Source: Novosphingobium lentum NBRC 107847 | GTDB lineage: Bacteria > Pseudomonadota > Alphaproteobacteria > Sphingomonadales > Sphingomonadaceae | NCBI RefSeq assembly: GCF_001590965.1 | Contig: NZ_BCTW01000002.1 | Location: 223,701 to 287,700 of the forward strand | Direction: 5' to 3' | Length of the DNA stretch: 64,000 bases | Part shown: positions 19,254 to 27,634 of the stretch, in pieces | How the letters are laid out: every line of letters begins with the position of its first letter | Position numbering within the stretch: position 1 is the first letter of the stretch | Position numbers and translations under genes: made by a program | Notes under the pieces: model-generated | Database searches by the model: none | The model's input: the letters and a program-made list of their open reading frames with translations, nothing else | What the model was told of the DNA's origin: nothing

Positions 19254-19315
19254 AGGTTGTCCTGCTTGGCTTGGAGGTAGCGCTTGCTGTCTTTTGGCCA
19301 GAGGCGCTGGCGGCC

Positions 19316-19546
19316 TTATTCTGGTTCCGTCAGAAGCAGATAGGGACTGATTTCAAGCCCTTTGGCAATTCTCTCGATGTTGTCGATCGACACATTGCGC
19401 TCGCCGCGCTCGACACCGCCAATGTAAGTGCGGTCCATCTCGATATCGAGCGCAAAATCCTGCTGGCTTACACCGCGCGCCTTTCGGCGCTGGCGGATAT
19501 TAGCCGCCAGTATCATCCGAAGTGTGCCTGGGTGCGTGCGTTTCAC
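19316..19546 (-). CDS. XRE-family helix-turn-helix regulator
   Basis: A small DNA-binding protein of 76 residues with a single Cro/C1-type HTH (NIRQRRKARGVSQQDFALD ... TYIGGVERGERNVSIDNIER). The family member type QRRKxxGxSQ/xYIGGVERGERN is common as a stand-alone regulator on mobile elements, often at the end of conjugation clusters. It faces the trb operon tail-to-tail. It may be autoregulated through the direct repeat just upstream, which is inference. Confidence 0.88.
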   Translation of the reverse strand: MKRTHPGTLRMILAANIRQRRKARGVSQQDFALDIEMDRTYIGGVERGERNVSIDNIERIAKGLEISPYLLLTEPE

Positions 19547-19586
19547 ATCCCATCATTCTGCCCAAGATGGTTATAAGGCGACGGAC

Positions 19587-19603
19587 TTTAAGTATCATTT
19601 AAG
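19587..19603. promoter_or_regulatory. Direct repeat upstream of the XRE gene, possible operator
   Basis: TTTAAG occurs at 19587-19592 and again at 19598-19603, 11 bases apart, or one helical turn. It lies about 40 bases upstream of the XRE regulator start, in an AT-rich patch that may also hold its promoter. Confidence 0.3.
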
Positions 19604-19671
19604 GTCTGAGGCCTAAATTGTTCCTGGCAGCCGGACATGGCTCGCAAGGGCACCTTGGAACGAACGGCAGT

Positions 19672-19851
19672 ATGACAGACCCGTCTCAAATCCGGAAGCA
19701 CGCTATCGTGCTGATGCGCAAAGCACTGCTCCTGCTCGATGAGGCAGGCGAGAAAGTAGCTGCCGCCCATCTCCAATTCGCCATCGACATCGCAGCCAAG
19801 TCGAACCCGATCAGAACGAACCAATACGGACCTAATTGGAGTGCCGATTAG
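19672..19851 (+). CDS. Hypothetical small protein
   Basis: A 59-residue acidic/helical protein (MTDPSQIRKHAIVLM, then LLLLDEAGEKVAAAHLQFAID). I do not recognise a family with certainty, but similar short helical proteins are frequent in sphingomonads. The ATG at 19672 is chosen because the helical, conserved-looking part begins there. It stands alone between the XRE gene and the GGDEF-EAL gene. Confidence 0.55.
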   Translation: MTDPSQIRKHAIVLMRKALLLLDEAGEKVAAAHLQFAIDIAAKSNPIRTNQYGPNWSAD

Positions 19852-19939
19852 TGAAGGCTTAATCACGAGATACTATGGCCTCAAGAAAAATGGGCCGCGA
19901 TCACACTGGAGAATAATTATCCTATAAAGTGGAGGATTC

Positions 19940-21772
19940 GTGCTCAACCTGCGCAATATAATACTTGAGATGATTGCGAAGGGAGCCGACCTGAAGGCGA
20001 CCATCGACCGTCTGTGCCAGGAAATCGAAACCCTGGTGCCAGACCTGGTCTGCTCGGTGCTGATCGTCGACCGCGACGGAATTCTCCATTCACTCGCTGC
20101 ACCCAGCCTGCCCGAATCCTATTCGGCGGCTTTCAATGGCCTCATGATCGGCCCTGAGCTGGGCTCGTGCGGCAGCGCCGCATACCTGCGAAAGCCGGTC
20201 ATCGTGACGGACATCGCCACAGATTCTCGCTGGGTCGAATACGGGGAAGCGGCACTGTCATTGGGCCTGCGGGCATGTTGGTCCACCCCGATCTTCGACG
20301 AGAACGAGCGGGTGATTGGCACTTTCGCCTTCTACTATCGCGCAGTCCGAGAGCCGACGGATGCCGAACAGGTGATTGTCGATGCCTGCATTCCCCTGTG
20401 CTCGATTGCGCTCGCTCGCCACGGCCGCGTGCTGGAGCGCGAACGGCAGGCCAATGTCGATGCCTTGACCCAGATCGCCAATCGGTCCTCCTTCGGCGTC
20501 GCACTCTCTTGTCTTTCCTGCGCGGAGCCAGGCACCTGGGGACTTTTCGTACTCGATCTCGATAATCTCAAAGTGATCAACGACAGTTTCGGTCATCATG
20601 CCGGTGACATGCTGCTTCAGGCTACCGCAGAGAGGATCACAGCGGCGGCTTTGCCCAACCGTGCATTCCGCGTCGGAGGCGATGAATTCGCAATCCTGGT
20701 CCAGTCGCCGGAAGCGCTCCGCGATCTCGATCACTTCGCCAGTGCCTTGCTAGAAAGCCTCTGCGAACCGATCGACTGCAATGGCCACGCGATCTTGCCG
20801 CAGGCGACGATCGGCGGCGCGATCCTATCGAGCGGCGATCGTAGCGCCGATGAAGTCCGGCAGAATGCCGACTTTGCCCTATATCACGCCAAGGAGACGG
20901 GCCGTGGCGGGTTTGTCCGTTACTGGCCGGGTCTCGACACCAGGATCACCCATCGCATCGCGGCCATTCGAGATGTCGATGCCGCTTTGCGTGATGGCCG
21001 GATTGAGGCTTATTATCAGCCGGTAGTTCGCCTCGATACCCGTAGGATCGTCGCGCTGGAGGCGCTCTGCCGGCTTCGCATGGCCAATGGGAGACTGCTG
21101 GCAGCCGCGGCATTCAGGGAAGCGACTACCGACGCCCGCACCGCTTCGGAGCTCACCGAACGCATGTTGACCATCGTCTCAGCCGATGTCCGTGCCTGGC
21201 TGGATATGGCCATTCCGCTCCAGCACATCGGCATCAATGTCTCGCTGGCGGATTTCCATGGCGGCAGGCTGGATCAGCAGATTGCTTCCGCGTTCACTGG
21301 TCATGGGTTGCCACTTGAGCATTTGGTCATAGAGATCACAGAAAGCGCCTATCCGATGTTGCGGGACAAGGCGGTGCTCCAGGCGATCAAATCACTCCGG
21401 TCCAAGGGGCTACGGGTCGCGCTGGACGATTTCGGAACTGGCGGAGGCTTGCTCATGCCATTGCTGACGATGCCGGTTGATATGATCAAGATCGACAAGG
21501 TGCTGGTTGACCGACTGGCGGCGGATGGTGCTGGCGCGGCTGTTATCGGCGGGTTGCTCCGCACGGCTCGGGATTTGAATATCGAAGTGGTGGCCGAAGG
21601 GATCGAGACTGAGGCGCAGGCCGTCCATCTCGTGGAACTGGGCTGCGAACTGGGCCAGGGCTATCTCTTCTCGAAGGCGGTGAGCCGGGACGCGACGACG
21701 AGCTTGCTGGTCCTGAATGGTTCCGGAGAAATTCCGTATTCAAAGGTTATCAAGCAGAAGCGCGCACAATGA
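19940..21772 (+). CDS. GAF-GGDEF-EAL cyclic-di-GMP signalling protein
   Basis: Cytoplasmic protein of 610 residues for synthesis and/or breakdown of c-di-GMP. The GTG start at 19940 has GGAGG just upstream. An N-terminal GAF domain (about 20-170) is followed by a GGDEF domain with an intact active site (RVGGDEFAIL, about 243-252) and an EAL domain (ALEALCRLR, about 371-379). Phosphodiesterase residues look complete: E of EAL, GINVS, EITES, the DDFGTG pair, IKIDK, AEGIE and QGYLF. Both activities are therefore possible. No TM segment is seen, so the GAF domain probably senses a soluble ligand. It is not obviously in an operon. Confidence 0.92.
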   Translation: MLNLRNIILEMIAKGADLKATIDRLCQEIETLVPDLVCSVLIVDRDGILHSLAAPSLPESYSAAFNGLMIGPELGSCGSAAYLRKPVIVTDIATDSRWVEYGEAALSLGLRACWSTPIFDENERVIGTFAFYYRAVREPTDAEQVIVDACIPLCSIALARHGRVLERERQANVDALTQIANRSSFGVALSCLSCAEPGTWGLFVLDLDNLKVINDSFGHHAGDMLLQATAERITAAALPNRAFRVGGDEFAILVQSPEALRDLDHFASALLESLCEPIDCNGHAILPQATIGGAILSSGDRSADEVRQNADFALYHAKETGRGGFVRYWPGLDTRITHRIAAIRDVDAALRDGRIEAYYQPVVRLDTRRIVALEALCRLRMANGRLLAAAAFREATTDARTASELTERMLTIVSADVRAWLDMAIPLQHIGINVSLADFHGGRLDQQIASAFTGHGLPLEHLVIEITESAYPMLRDKAVLQAIKSLRSKGLRVALDDFGTGGGLLMPLLTMPVDMIKIDKVLVDRLAADGAGAAVIGGLLRTARDLNIEVVAEGIETEAQAVHLVELGCELGQGYLFSKAVSRDATTSLLVLNGSGEIPYSKVIKQKRAQ

Positions 21773-21828
21773 TTCACGTGACGATCAGAACCCTATGAAG
21801 CGGTGCGTCAATCCAAGCAGGACAAAAA

Positions 21829-22737
21829 CTAGAAGTTGAACGCCGACAAGGAGAACCGGGCCGTGACGAAGGCCAGGAACGCCTTTAGCACGGGGTTCGC
21901 GTTGTCCTCGCGCCAATAGGCTGAAAACCCGACCCTTGTCGGTCCATCACGATCATGGATCTCGCGGAAGACCGTGCCTGTGATGCCAAGCCCAAGGGCG
22001 GCTTCAACAACGATGGCAATGTGCTCCCCAGAGCCGATCGAAGCCAGCAATGTCTCTCTGCTGACGTCTTCCATCTGGATGTCAGGCTGGTGCGACGCAT
22101 CGGCCAGCTTACCCAACAGCAGCTGGCGGAATTGAGGGCCGGGATCACGCTGCGTCAGCCGGAAGCGTTCTCCTCGCAGATCGGTCCAGTAAATGACATC
22201 CGCCTGCCCGAGTGGATTTTTGCTAGGCAAAGCGACGTGAATCCGCTCGCTCCACAGGGACCGACGGTTGAGCTGGGGTTCGCGGCCTTCACCGGGCATG
22301 ATCGCGATGTCGATCAGGCCGCTCTCCAGACCACTGAGCAAGTGATCGCGGTCGCGCTCGAACCGCTCGATGCGAATTGCCTCGTTGCCGCCGGCGAAGC
22401 CTTCCAGCGTGGCGCGCAAATTGCCGGCCGAGAGGGACGTATAGAACCCTACCGCGAGCCGGCCCGAACGGCCTTTGCGCGTATCATGCAGCCAGCTGTT
22501 CAGTTCGCCGAACTCGCGGACAATGCGCTCGGCTGTCTTGAGATAGCTCTGTCCCGCAGACGTCAGGACCGCGCCGCGTGACATACGCTCGAACATCTCG
22601 ATTCCGAGGCGCTTTTCGAGTGCGAGCAACTGGCGGCTCAATGTCGACTGTTTGATGCCGAGCCGCTTGGCGGCCCTGCTGAAACTGCCGGATTCTGCCG
22701 CAAGCACCAGATAGCGCAACTGCCGCAGCTCGATCAC
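21829..22737 (-). CDS. LysR-family transcriptional regulator
   Basis: LysR-type regulator of about 302 residues. The winged HTH is at 1-60 (ELRQLRYLVLAAESGSFSRA, then LGIKQSTLSRQLLALEKRLG) and a LysR substrate-binding domain follows. The GTG at 22737 is chosen because LysR homology starts right there; the open frame continues to 22911 with no resemblance to LysR proteins. It lies on the same strand as, and about 190 bases downstream of, a cobalamin riboswitch. Its target is unknown and no divergent partner gene is intact. Confidence 0.88.
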   Translation of the reverse strand: MIELRQLRYLVLAAESGSFSRAAKRLGIKQSTLSRQLLALEKRLGIEMFERMSRGAVLTSAGQSYLKTAERIVREFGELNSWLHDTRKGRSGRLAVGFYTSLSAGNLRATLEGFAGGNEAIRIERFERDRDHLLSGLESGLIDIAIMPGEGREPQLNRRSLWSERIHVALPSKNPLGQADVIYWTDLRGERFRLTQRDPGPQFRQLLLGKLADASHQPDIQMEDVSRETLLASIGSGEHIAIVVEAALGLGITGTVFREIHDRDGPTRVGFSAYWREDNANPVLKAFLAFVTARFSLSAFNF

Positions 22738-22924
22738 TGCCGCTTCTGTCCGGGTTCTATAATTCGCACCGTCACCTCCGCACCCAGGCGAGTGCAGCTG
22801 CAATAGCCACACGGCCAGCGAGCTACTCCACCAAGGCAAACTGCCTGGCAGTGCTCCGCTCTCCATGTCGCCCGAAACGGTACCCCGCGCGCAGGCCAAC
22901 CCCTGAACCACGCAACAGCGACGT

Positions 22925-23122
22925 GCGAAGGCCGGTTTCCTGGCTCACGGATCAACACACGGCATTCGCGCCTTCCCGGAGACTGGTCCCCAGTGGCGGC
23001 CCAGGCATTGCTGCCTGAGCTATGAGCGCCGCGCTAGCCGCTTACAGTTGCAGGGACAGCTGCGGCTTCGGAGCCAAGGCTCCATACCGCATTCCCGATT
23101 AAGTCCTCTCGGACACCAACGC
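22925..23122 (-). ncRNA. Cobalamin riboswitch upstream of the LysR gene
   Basis: Read on the minus strand, this shows the conserved blocks of the AdoCbl riboswitch in order: TCGGGAATGCGG, GTCCCTGCAACTGTAAGCGG, GCCACTGG, CCGGGAAGGCG and the terminal B12 box GAGCCAGGAAACCGGCC. The next gene on the strand is the LysR regulator about 190 bases on. No clear terminator hairpin with a T-run is seen in between, so control of translation, or a lost original target, is possible. Confidence 0.9.
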
Positions 23123-23131
23123 GCTAAAATC

Positions 23132-23152
23132 ACTACAAGCTATACTTGTAGT
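23132..23152. promoter_or_regulatory. Perfect 8-bp inverted repeat, operator candidate
   Basis: ACTACAAG-N5-CTTGTAGT, with identical arms on both strands. It sits just upstream of the cobalamin riboswitch (minus strand) and about 60 bases before the CBS-domain fragment (plus strand). The ACTACA/TGTAGT arms resemble operators of BlaI/MecI/CopY-type repressors, but no such regulator is in the window. Confidence 0.4.
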
Positions 23153-23212
23153 TGGGAACGGACTGCCGATGAAATGGCTTTCCCGTCAGCCGAATAGAAG
23201 TCGGCTATTGTG

Positions 23213-23452
23213 ATGAGTACCTATTCGACCGCGATTTTGCCCACCGTCGGCAGTCTGGCCGTTGCCTTGCCCTTGTTGCGAGTCAGGGAACCAACTGCGA
23301 AGCCGGTTTGTCTGAATGCGCAATCCCAAGACGACCTCGCCGTTGTCGACTCCTCAGGGGCTTTGCTCGGAATCCTGACCGAGAAATATGTCCGCCGCCG
23401 CTATGCCGACGAAGCCGACCGCGCGCTGCGGGAACTTTACGGCGAGGAGTAG
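23213..23452 (+). pseudogene. CBS-domain fragment, possibly the tail of a ClC-type chloride channel
   Basis: An open frame of about 79 codons whose second half (LAVVDSSGALLGILTEKYVRRRYADEADRALREL) reads like the last CBS-domain strand-helix and C-terminal tail of ClC-family channel proteins. The CBS domain is incomplete and no membrane part is present, so this is probably a remnant. It could instead be a small stand-alone protein. The flanks are also gene-poor, consistent with a deletion scar. Confidence 0.4.
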
Positions 23453-23986
23453 GCTACTTCGTCCCGGAGACGCTCGCCACGCAGATTGATGCAATCGACG
23501 CAGGGCTTTCTGCATTCAGGAACGCCCGAAAATAGGCAAGCCGAAATCGGCGAGACATGAACTCCCCCCCATGGCGCGTCAGTCGCAGCTACAATCTCGC
23601 CCCTCGAGTCCAAACCTTCAAAATGGAGGTGGCCCGGCACTACCCCGACATGGCCGTTGGCCCTCCTGACGTCGCCGCCGACGAGAATGCTATTCTCCTT
23701 CAATCGCGCGGAAGTACGGACAACGACAATCTGGTCATCGGACGCGAGTGCGATTTTGCCCCTGTATCTCGGTCCTGAAACGCAACAGCCATACCATCCA
23801 GCGACAGGATCGAATGTTGCTTGGCCGGATGGGGGTGCGTCTACGACCACCGAAGCGAGCTGCTGGCCAGCACTCTCTGTAACCAGATCAAGGTTGGGAA
23901 TTTGTATCCCCACAGCAACCGTCACGTGAGCTATGCATGGGTATCACCCTGAACGTGCATTGAGCACACCGACAGGAGTAAAACCC
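23453..23986. other. Gene-poor stretch
   Basis: No convincing gene. The longest open frame is on the minus strand (23437-23925), with no family resemblance that I can defend. The right end must carry the promoter and the AGGAG ribosome-binding site of the PepSY gene. Confidence 0.4.
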
Positions 23987-24268
23987 GTGAGAAATATTGC
24001 CATGATACTTTCGCTCGCCGCTGCGGCGCTCGTCCTTCCCCAGGCAGGCCAGGCCAAGTCGTCGGGAATAACCATGGCGCAGGCCCGCGCCATTGCGCTG
24101 CACGCCGCACCTGGGCGCATTGAAAAGGCCGAGCGCGAGCGCGAAGGCGGCGGTTTGCGCTATTCGTTCGACATCCGGCAGGGCAACCAGATCCATGAGA
24201 TTGGTGTCGATGTCGCCACAGGCCGGATCGTGGAGAACAAGTTCGAACCGTTGAACGCCAGGGACTAA
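23987..24268 (+). CDS. PepSY-domain periplasmic protein
   Basis: A 93-residue exported protein. A signal peptide ends near GQA, followed by one PepSY domain (TMAQARAIALHAAPGRI ... YSFDIRQGNQIHEIGVDVATGRIVENKFE). The GTG at 23987 has AGGAG eight bases upstream. PepSY proteins often precede two-component systems that control efflux, where they may modulate the sensor. It lies 11 bases before the response-regulator gene and is probably cotranscribed. Confidence 0.85.
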   Translation: MRNIAMILSLAAAALVLPQAGQAKSSGITMAQARAIALHAAPGRIEKAEREREGGGLRYSFDIRQGNQIHEIGVDVATGRIVENKFEPLNARD

Positions 24269-24279
24269 GCGAGGTAGTG

Positions 24280-24954
24280 ATGCGCATCCTGCTGGCCGAA
24301 GATGACGATGATACGCGGCAATTCGTCGAGCGTGGGCTCGAAGAACTGGGCCACAATGTCATCGTGGCAGCGAACGGGGAGGATGCGCTTCACCTCTCGC
24401 TGACCGAGACCGTCGATGTCATCATTCTCGATCGGATGATGCCCGCACTCGACGGATTTTCGGTGCTGAAGAGGTTGCGAGCCGGAGGTATTGCCGTGCC
24501 CGTGCTGATGCTGACAGCGCTCGGCCGGATCGAAGACCGGGTCGACGGGCTCGAAGCCGGTGCCGACGACTACCTTGTCAAGCCCTTTGCGTTCAGCGAG
24601 CTGGCGGCCCGGATCCAGGCGCTCGGACGGCGTACCGCGCCTACCGGCGTTGCAACCAGGCTGGCGGCAGGCGGTATCGAAATGGACCTTCTTGCACGCG
24701 AGGTGCGGCGTGCGGGCCAGCAGATCCAGCTTCAGCCACGCGAGTTCCGCCTGCTCGAAGAGCTGATGCGTCATGCCGGCGAGTTCGTCACCCGCACCAT
24801 GTTGCTCGAGCGGATCTGGGATTTCCATTTCGATCCGCAGACCAAGATCGTCGAAACCCACATGAGCCGACTGCGCACCAAGCTCAATGAAGGCAATCTT
24901 CCGGACGCCATTGAGACAGTGCGCGGTGTTGGCTATCGGCTGCGCGCTGTATGA
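24280..24954 (+). CDS. OmpR-family response regulator
   Basis: Cytoplasmic response regulator of 224 residues. The receiver domain has the acidic pocket (LLAEDDDDTRQ), the phospho-acceptor Asp in DVIILDRMMPALDG and the Lys in LVKPF. The C-terminal winged helix follows (LQPREFRLLEELMRHAGEFV, then MSRLRTKLNEGNLPDAIETV). It pairs with the histidine kinase overlapping it by ATGA and probably controls the efflux genes behind. Confidence 0.93.
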   Translation: MRILLAEDDDDTRQFVERGLEELGHNVIVAANGEDALHLSLTETVDVIILDRMMPALDGFSVLKRLRAGGIAVPVLMLTALGRIEDRVDGLEAGADDYLVKPFAFSELAARIQALGRRTAPTGVATRLAAGGIEMDLLAREVRRAGQQIQLQPREFRLLEELMRHAGEFVTRTMLLERIWDFHFDPQTKIVETHMSRLRTKLNEGNLPDAIETVRGVGYRLRAV

Positions 24955-26300
24955 GACTGCTGCCGCGCAGCGCCGCGAACCGCATCGCCGTATTTGCCTT
25001 CCTCGCCTACGCGGGGGCCATGCTGGCGCTTGGGGCCGCAGTATTCATTGCGACTCACACCGCATTCTCGCGCCAGATCGACACCACCATCGAGCAGACA
25101 ACCAATTCGCTCAGCGGAGAATATCGCGACGATGGCATTCGCGGCCTGACCGAAACGCTCAACCAATTGCAGGGGCCTGGTCCAGTTTCGCTGGGAACCG
25201 CACTGTTCGGACCAGACAGCCAGCGCATAGCAGGGAATCTCAAGACGAGCATGCCCGCCGAAGGGTGGCAGCGGATCGTCTTCCTCGACCCGCTCGAAGG
25301 GCCTGACCCGGCGCGCGCCAAGGTGACGATGTTGCCCGGCGGCTATCGGATGGTGGTCGCTGCCGACCTTGAATCGCTCGAAGCGATTGACCGGACAATC
25401 CTCGGCATTTTCGCCGCCGCATTTGCATCGCTGCTGCTCATCGGGCTCGCCGGGGCCGTTGCGCTGGCGGCCTATCTTCGGCGCAGGCTGGCCGGTATCG
25501 AAACAACCGCCGCCGCAATCGTCGCCGGGGATCTTCGCAGGCGCGCCATCGTAGGCACTGCGGGAGATGAATTCGATAGGGTGGCGGCCTCACTCAACGC
25601 CATGCTCGATCGGATCGCCGGGCTGATCGCCAACCTGCGTCAGGTTACCGGCGATCTTGCCCACGATCTGCGCACCCCGCTTTCGAGACTGCGCAACCAG
25701 TTGGAACGCCTGTCCGGGACGACGCATGACGCTGACCGGGAACAATTGGTCGAGAGCGCGATCGCGCAGGCCGACAATGTGCTCGTGTTGTTCGACGCGA
25801 TCCTCAGGATTTCAGAAGTCGAGGAAGGTAGCCTGAAACGCGCCTTTGGCCCCGTTAGCCTGTCGGATGTGGTGACGGAGCTGGGCGAAACACTGGTTCC
25901 TCTTGCCGAAGATGCAGGACAGGCACTGGATGTCGTCAGCGAGCCGAACCTGACGGTTCAAGGCGACCGCGAATTGCTGGCGCAAGCGATCATCAACCTG
26001 GTCGAAAACGCGCTACGCCATACCCCGCCAGGCGCGGCAATTCGGCTGAATACACACGCCGAGGCTGATGGTGTGGCTGTCACTGTACAGGACAACGGCC
26101 ACGGCATACCGGGAGAGGATCGTATGCGGGTGCAGGAACGGTTCGTGCGTCTCGAAGCGTCGCGCGCAACACCCGGTCATGGACTTGGCCTCAGCCTGGT
26201 GCGCGCCATCGCCGAGGCGCACGGCGCCAGTCTGACCTTGAGCGATGCGCACCCTGGCCTGCTGGCCGAAATCTACTTCCCGCAGAGGATGCCCTCTTGA
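24951..26300 (+). CDS. Sensor histidine kinase
   Basis: Inner-membrane sensor kinase of 449 residues. TM1 is at about 9-33, a periplasmic loop of about 115 residues follows, TM2 is at about 148-172, then HAMP, HisKA with the H-box LAHDLRTPLSRLRNQL, and an ATPase domain with N-box NLVENALRHTPPGA, G1 DNGHGIPGEDR and G2 GHGLGLSLV. All catalytic boxes are intact. The signal is unknown, perhaps metal ions or envelope-active compounds. It overlaps the regulator and the TolC-family gene. Confidence 0.93.
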   Translation: MRLLPRSAANRIAVFAFLAYAGAMLALGAAVFIATHTAFSRQIDTTIEQTTNSLSGEYRDDGIRGLTETLNQLQGPGPVSLGTALFGPDSQRIAGNLKTSMPAEGWQRIVFLDPLEGPDPARAKVTMLPGGYRMVVAADLESLEAIDRTILGIFAAAFASLLLIGLAGAVALAAYLRRRLAGIETTAAAIVAGDLRRRAIVGTAGDEFDRVAASLNAMLDRIAGLIANLRQVTGDLAHDLRTPLSRLRNQLERLSGTTHDADREQLVESAIAQADNVLVLFDAILRISEVEEGSLKRAFGPVSLSDVVTELGETLVPLAEDAGQALDVVSEPNLTVQGDRELLAQAIINLVENALRHTPPGAAIRLNTHAEADGVAVTVQDNGHGIPGEDRMRVQERFVRLEASRATPGHGLGLSLVRAIAEAHGASLTLSDAHPGLLAEIYFPQRMPS

Positions 26301-27634
26301 AGACCCGTTTGACCCTGCTTCTGGTGGTGCTTGCATCGGGCTGCGCGCATTATGCGCCACTCCCGCTCGAAGAGAGCCCGGCCGTTCTCGCCACGCCGAT
26401 TTCTGCGGTTCTTGAGACGCGTGCCCGCGCGGTCGAGCGCCCCTGGCTGAAACCCACACCGATCGACCTGTCGTCGCCGCTGACGCCAGAGGGTGTCGCC
26501 GCGCTCGCCGTGGTCAACAATCCGGACCTGATCGCTTTGCGCGCCCGTGCGAACGTGGCTGACGCACAGGCTTTTGCCGCAGGCTTGCTGCCCGACCCAA
26601 CCTTCAGCATCAGCGCGGACAAGGTGCTCAGCGGTCCCGACACCCTGCTCAACATCGCCGGTGCAATCGGCCTCGATCTCAACGCGCTGCGCAAGCGGGC
26701 CGTCACCCGCGAGCAGGCGCGCAATCAGGCAAAGCAAGTGAGGCTCGATCTGGCCTGGGCCGAATGGCAGACAGCCGGGCAGGCCAGGATCCAGGCGGTG
26801 CGGATCGGCGGGCTGACACGGATCGTTGAACTGACAGGCGAAGCCAATACCGCAGCGCAAGCCCAGCTCGCACGGACGGCGCGGGCGACCTCTCGCGGCG
26901 ATGTTCCGGCAAGCGACGCCGAGGCTGCACGCGTCGCGGCCTTCGATTCCGCAGACCGACTGCGCACGGCAGAGAAGGATTTGCTCACGGCAACGCAGGA
27001 ACTCGCACGCCTGCTTGGCCTGCCGCCCGAGACCCGGCTTGCTCTCGTGCCGGTCATGCTACCCGATGCCCCGCCCCCGGCCGAGCGTCTGTTTGCGATT
27101 GCCCGCGACACCCGCACCGACCTTGCTGCACTGCGCGCCGGTTATGGTGCCGAGGAGGCGGCAGTGCACAAGGCCGTACTCGACCAGTTTCCCACGCTCA
27201 ACCTGTCGGTGACCGGCAATCGGGATTCAGCCGGTAATTTCCTTCTCGGGCCATCGATCGATTTCACCCTGCCGCTGTGGAACCGCAATCGCGGCGGAAT
27301 TGCCATCGAGCGTGCCACGCGCGAGGCGCTCAAAGTGGAATACGAGGCACGGCTGTTCCAGACCCGCGCCGACATCTCAGCAGCCTGGGCTGGGATCGCG
27401 CTGGCAAGGCGGCAGCTCGCTGATGCCGAGGACGGACTTCCGGCGCTGCAGCGCCAGGCCGAAGCAACCGCTCGTGCTGCGCGACGCGGTGATCTGTCGA
27501 ACGCGGCAGCGATGACAGCGGCACAGCAACTGCGCGACCGCCAACTGGTCGTCGCGCAGGCAAGACTGGCGATTGAGGAACAGACCATCGCGCTCGAATT
27601 GCTGAGCGGCGAACCGATCGAGGGGTGGAAATGA
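26297..27634 (+). CDS. TolC-family outer-membrane efflux protein
   Basis: Outer-membrane channel component of a tripartite efflux pump, 445 residues. The N-terminus has a lipobox-like segment (LLVVLASGCAHYAP), so it is probably a lipoprotein of the CusC/CzcC type. Two long Ala-rich helical repeats follow (ALAVVNNPDLIALRARANVA early; RAARRGDLSNAAAMTAAQQL late). The TTG start overlaps the kinase stop. Confidence 0.88.
   Translation: MKTRLTLLLVVLASGCAHYAPLPLEESPAVLATPISAVLETRARAVERPWLKPTPIDLSSPLTPEGVAALAVVNNPDLIALRARANVADAQAFAAGLLPDPTFSISADKVLSGPDTLLNIAGAIGLDLNALRKRAVTREQARNQAKQVRLDLAWAEWQTAGQARIQAVRIGGLTRIVELTGEANTAAQAQLARTARATSRGDVPASDAEAARVAAFDSADRLRTAEKDLLTATQELARLLGLPPETRLALVPVMLPDAPPPAERLFAIARDTRTDLAALRAGYGAEEAAVHKAVLDQFPTLNLSVTGNRDSAGNFLLGPSIDFTLPLWNRNRGGIAIERATREALKVEYEARLFQTRADISAAWAGIALARRQLADAEDGLPALQRQAEATARAARRGDLSNAAAMTAAQQLRDRQLVVAQARLAIEEQTIALELLSGEPIEGWK

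Noticed and set aside
22737..22911. N-terminal extension of the LysR gene
   Set aside because: The extra 58 codons contain no LysR-like sequence, and LysR homology begins exactly at the GTG at 22737.
23437..23925. Minus-strand open frame of 162 codons
   Set aside because: No recognisable family or ribosome-binding site, and its end overlaps the CBS fragment. Codon content is not convincing.
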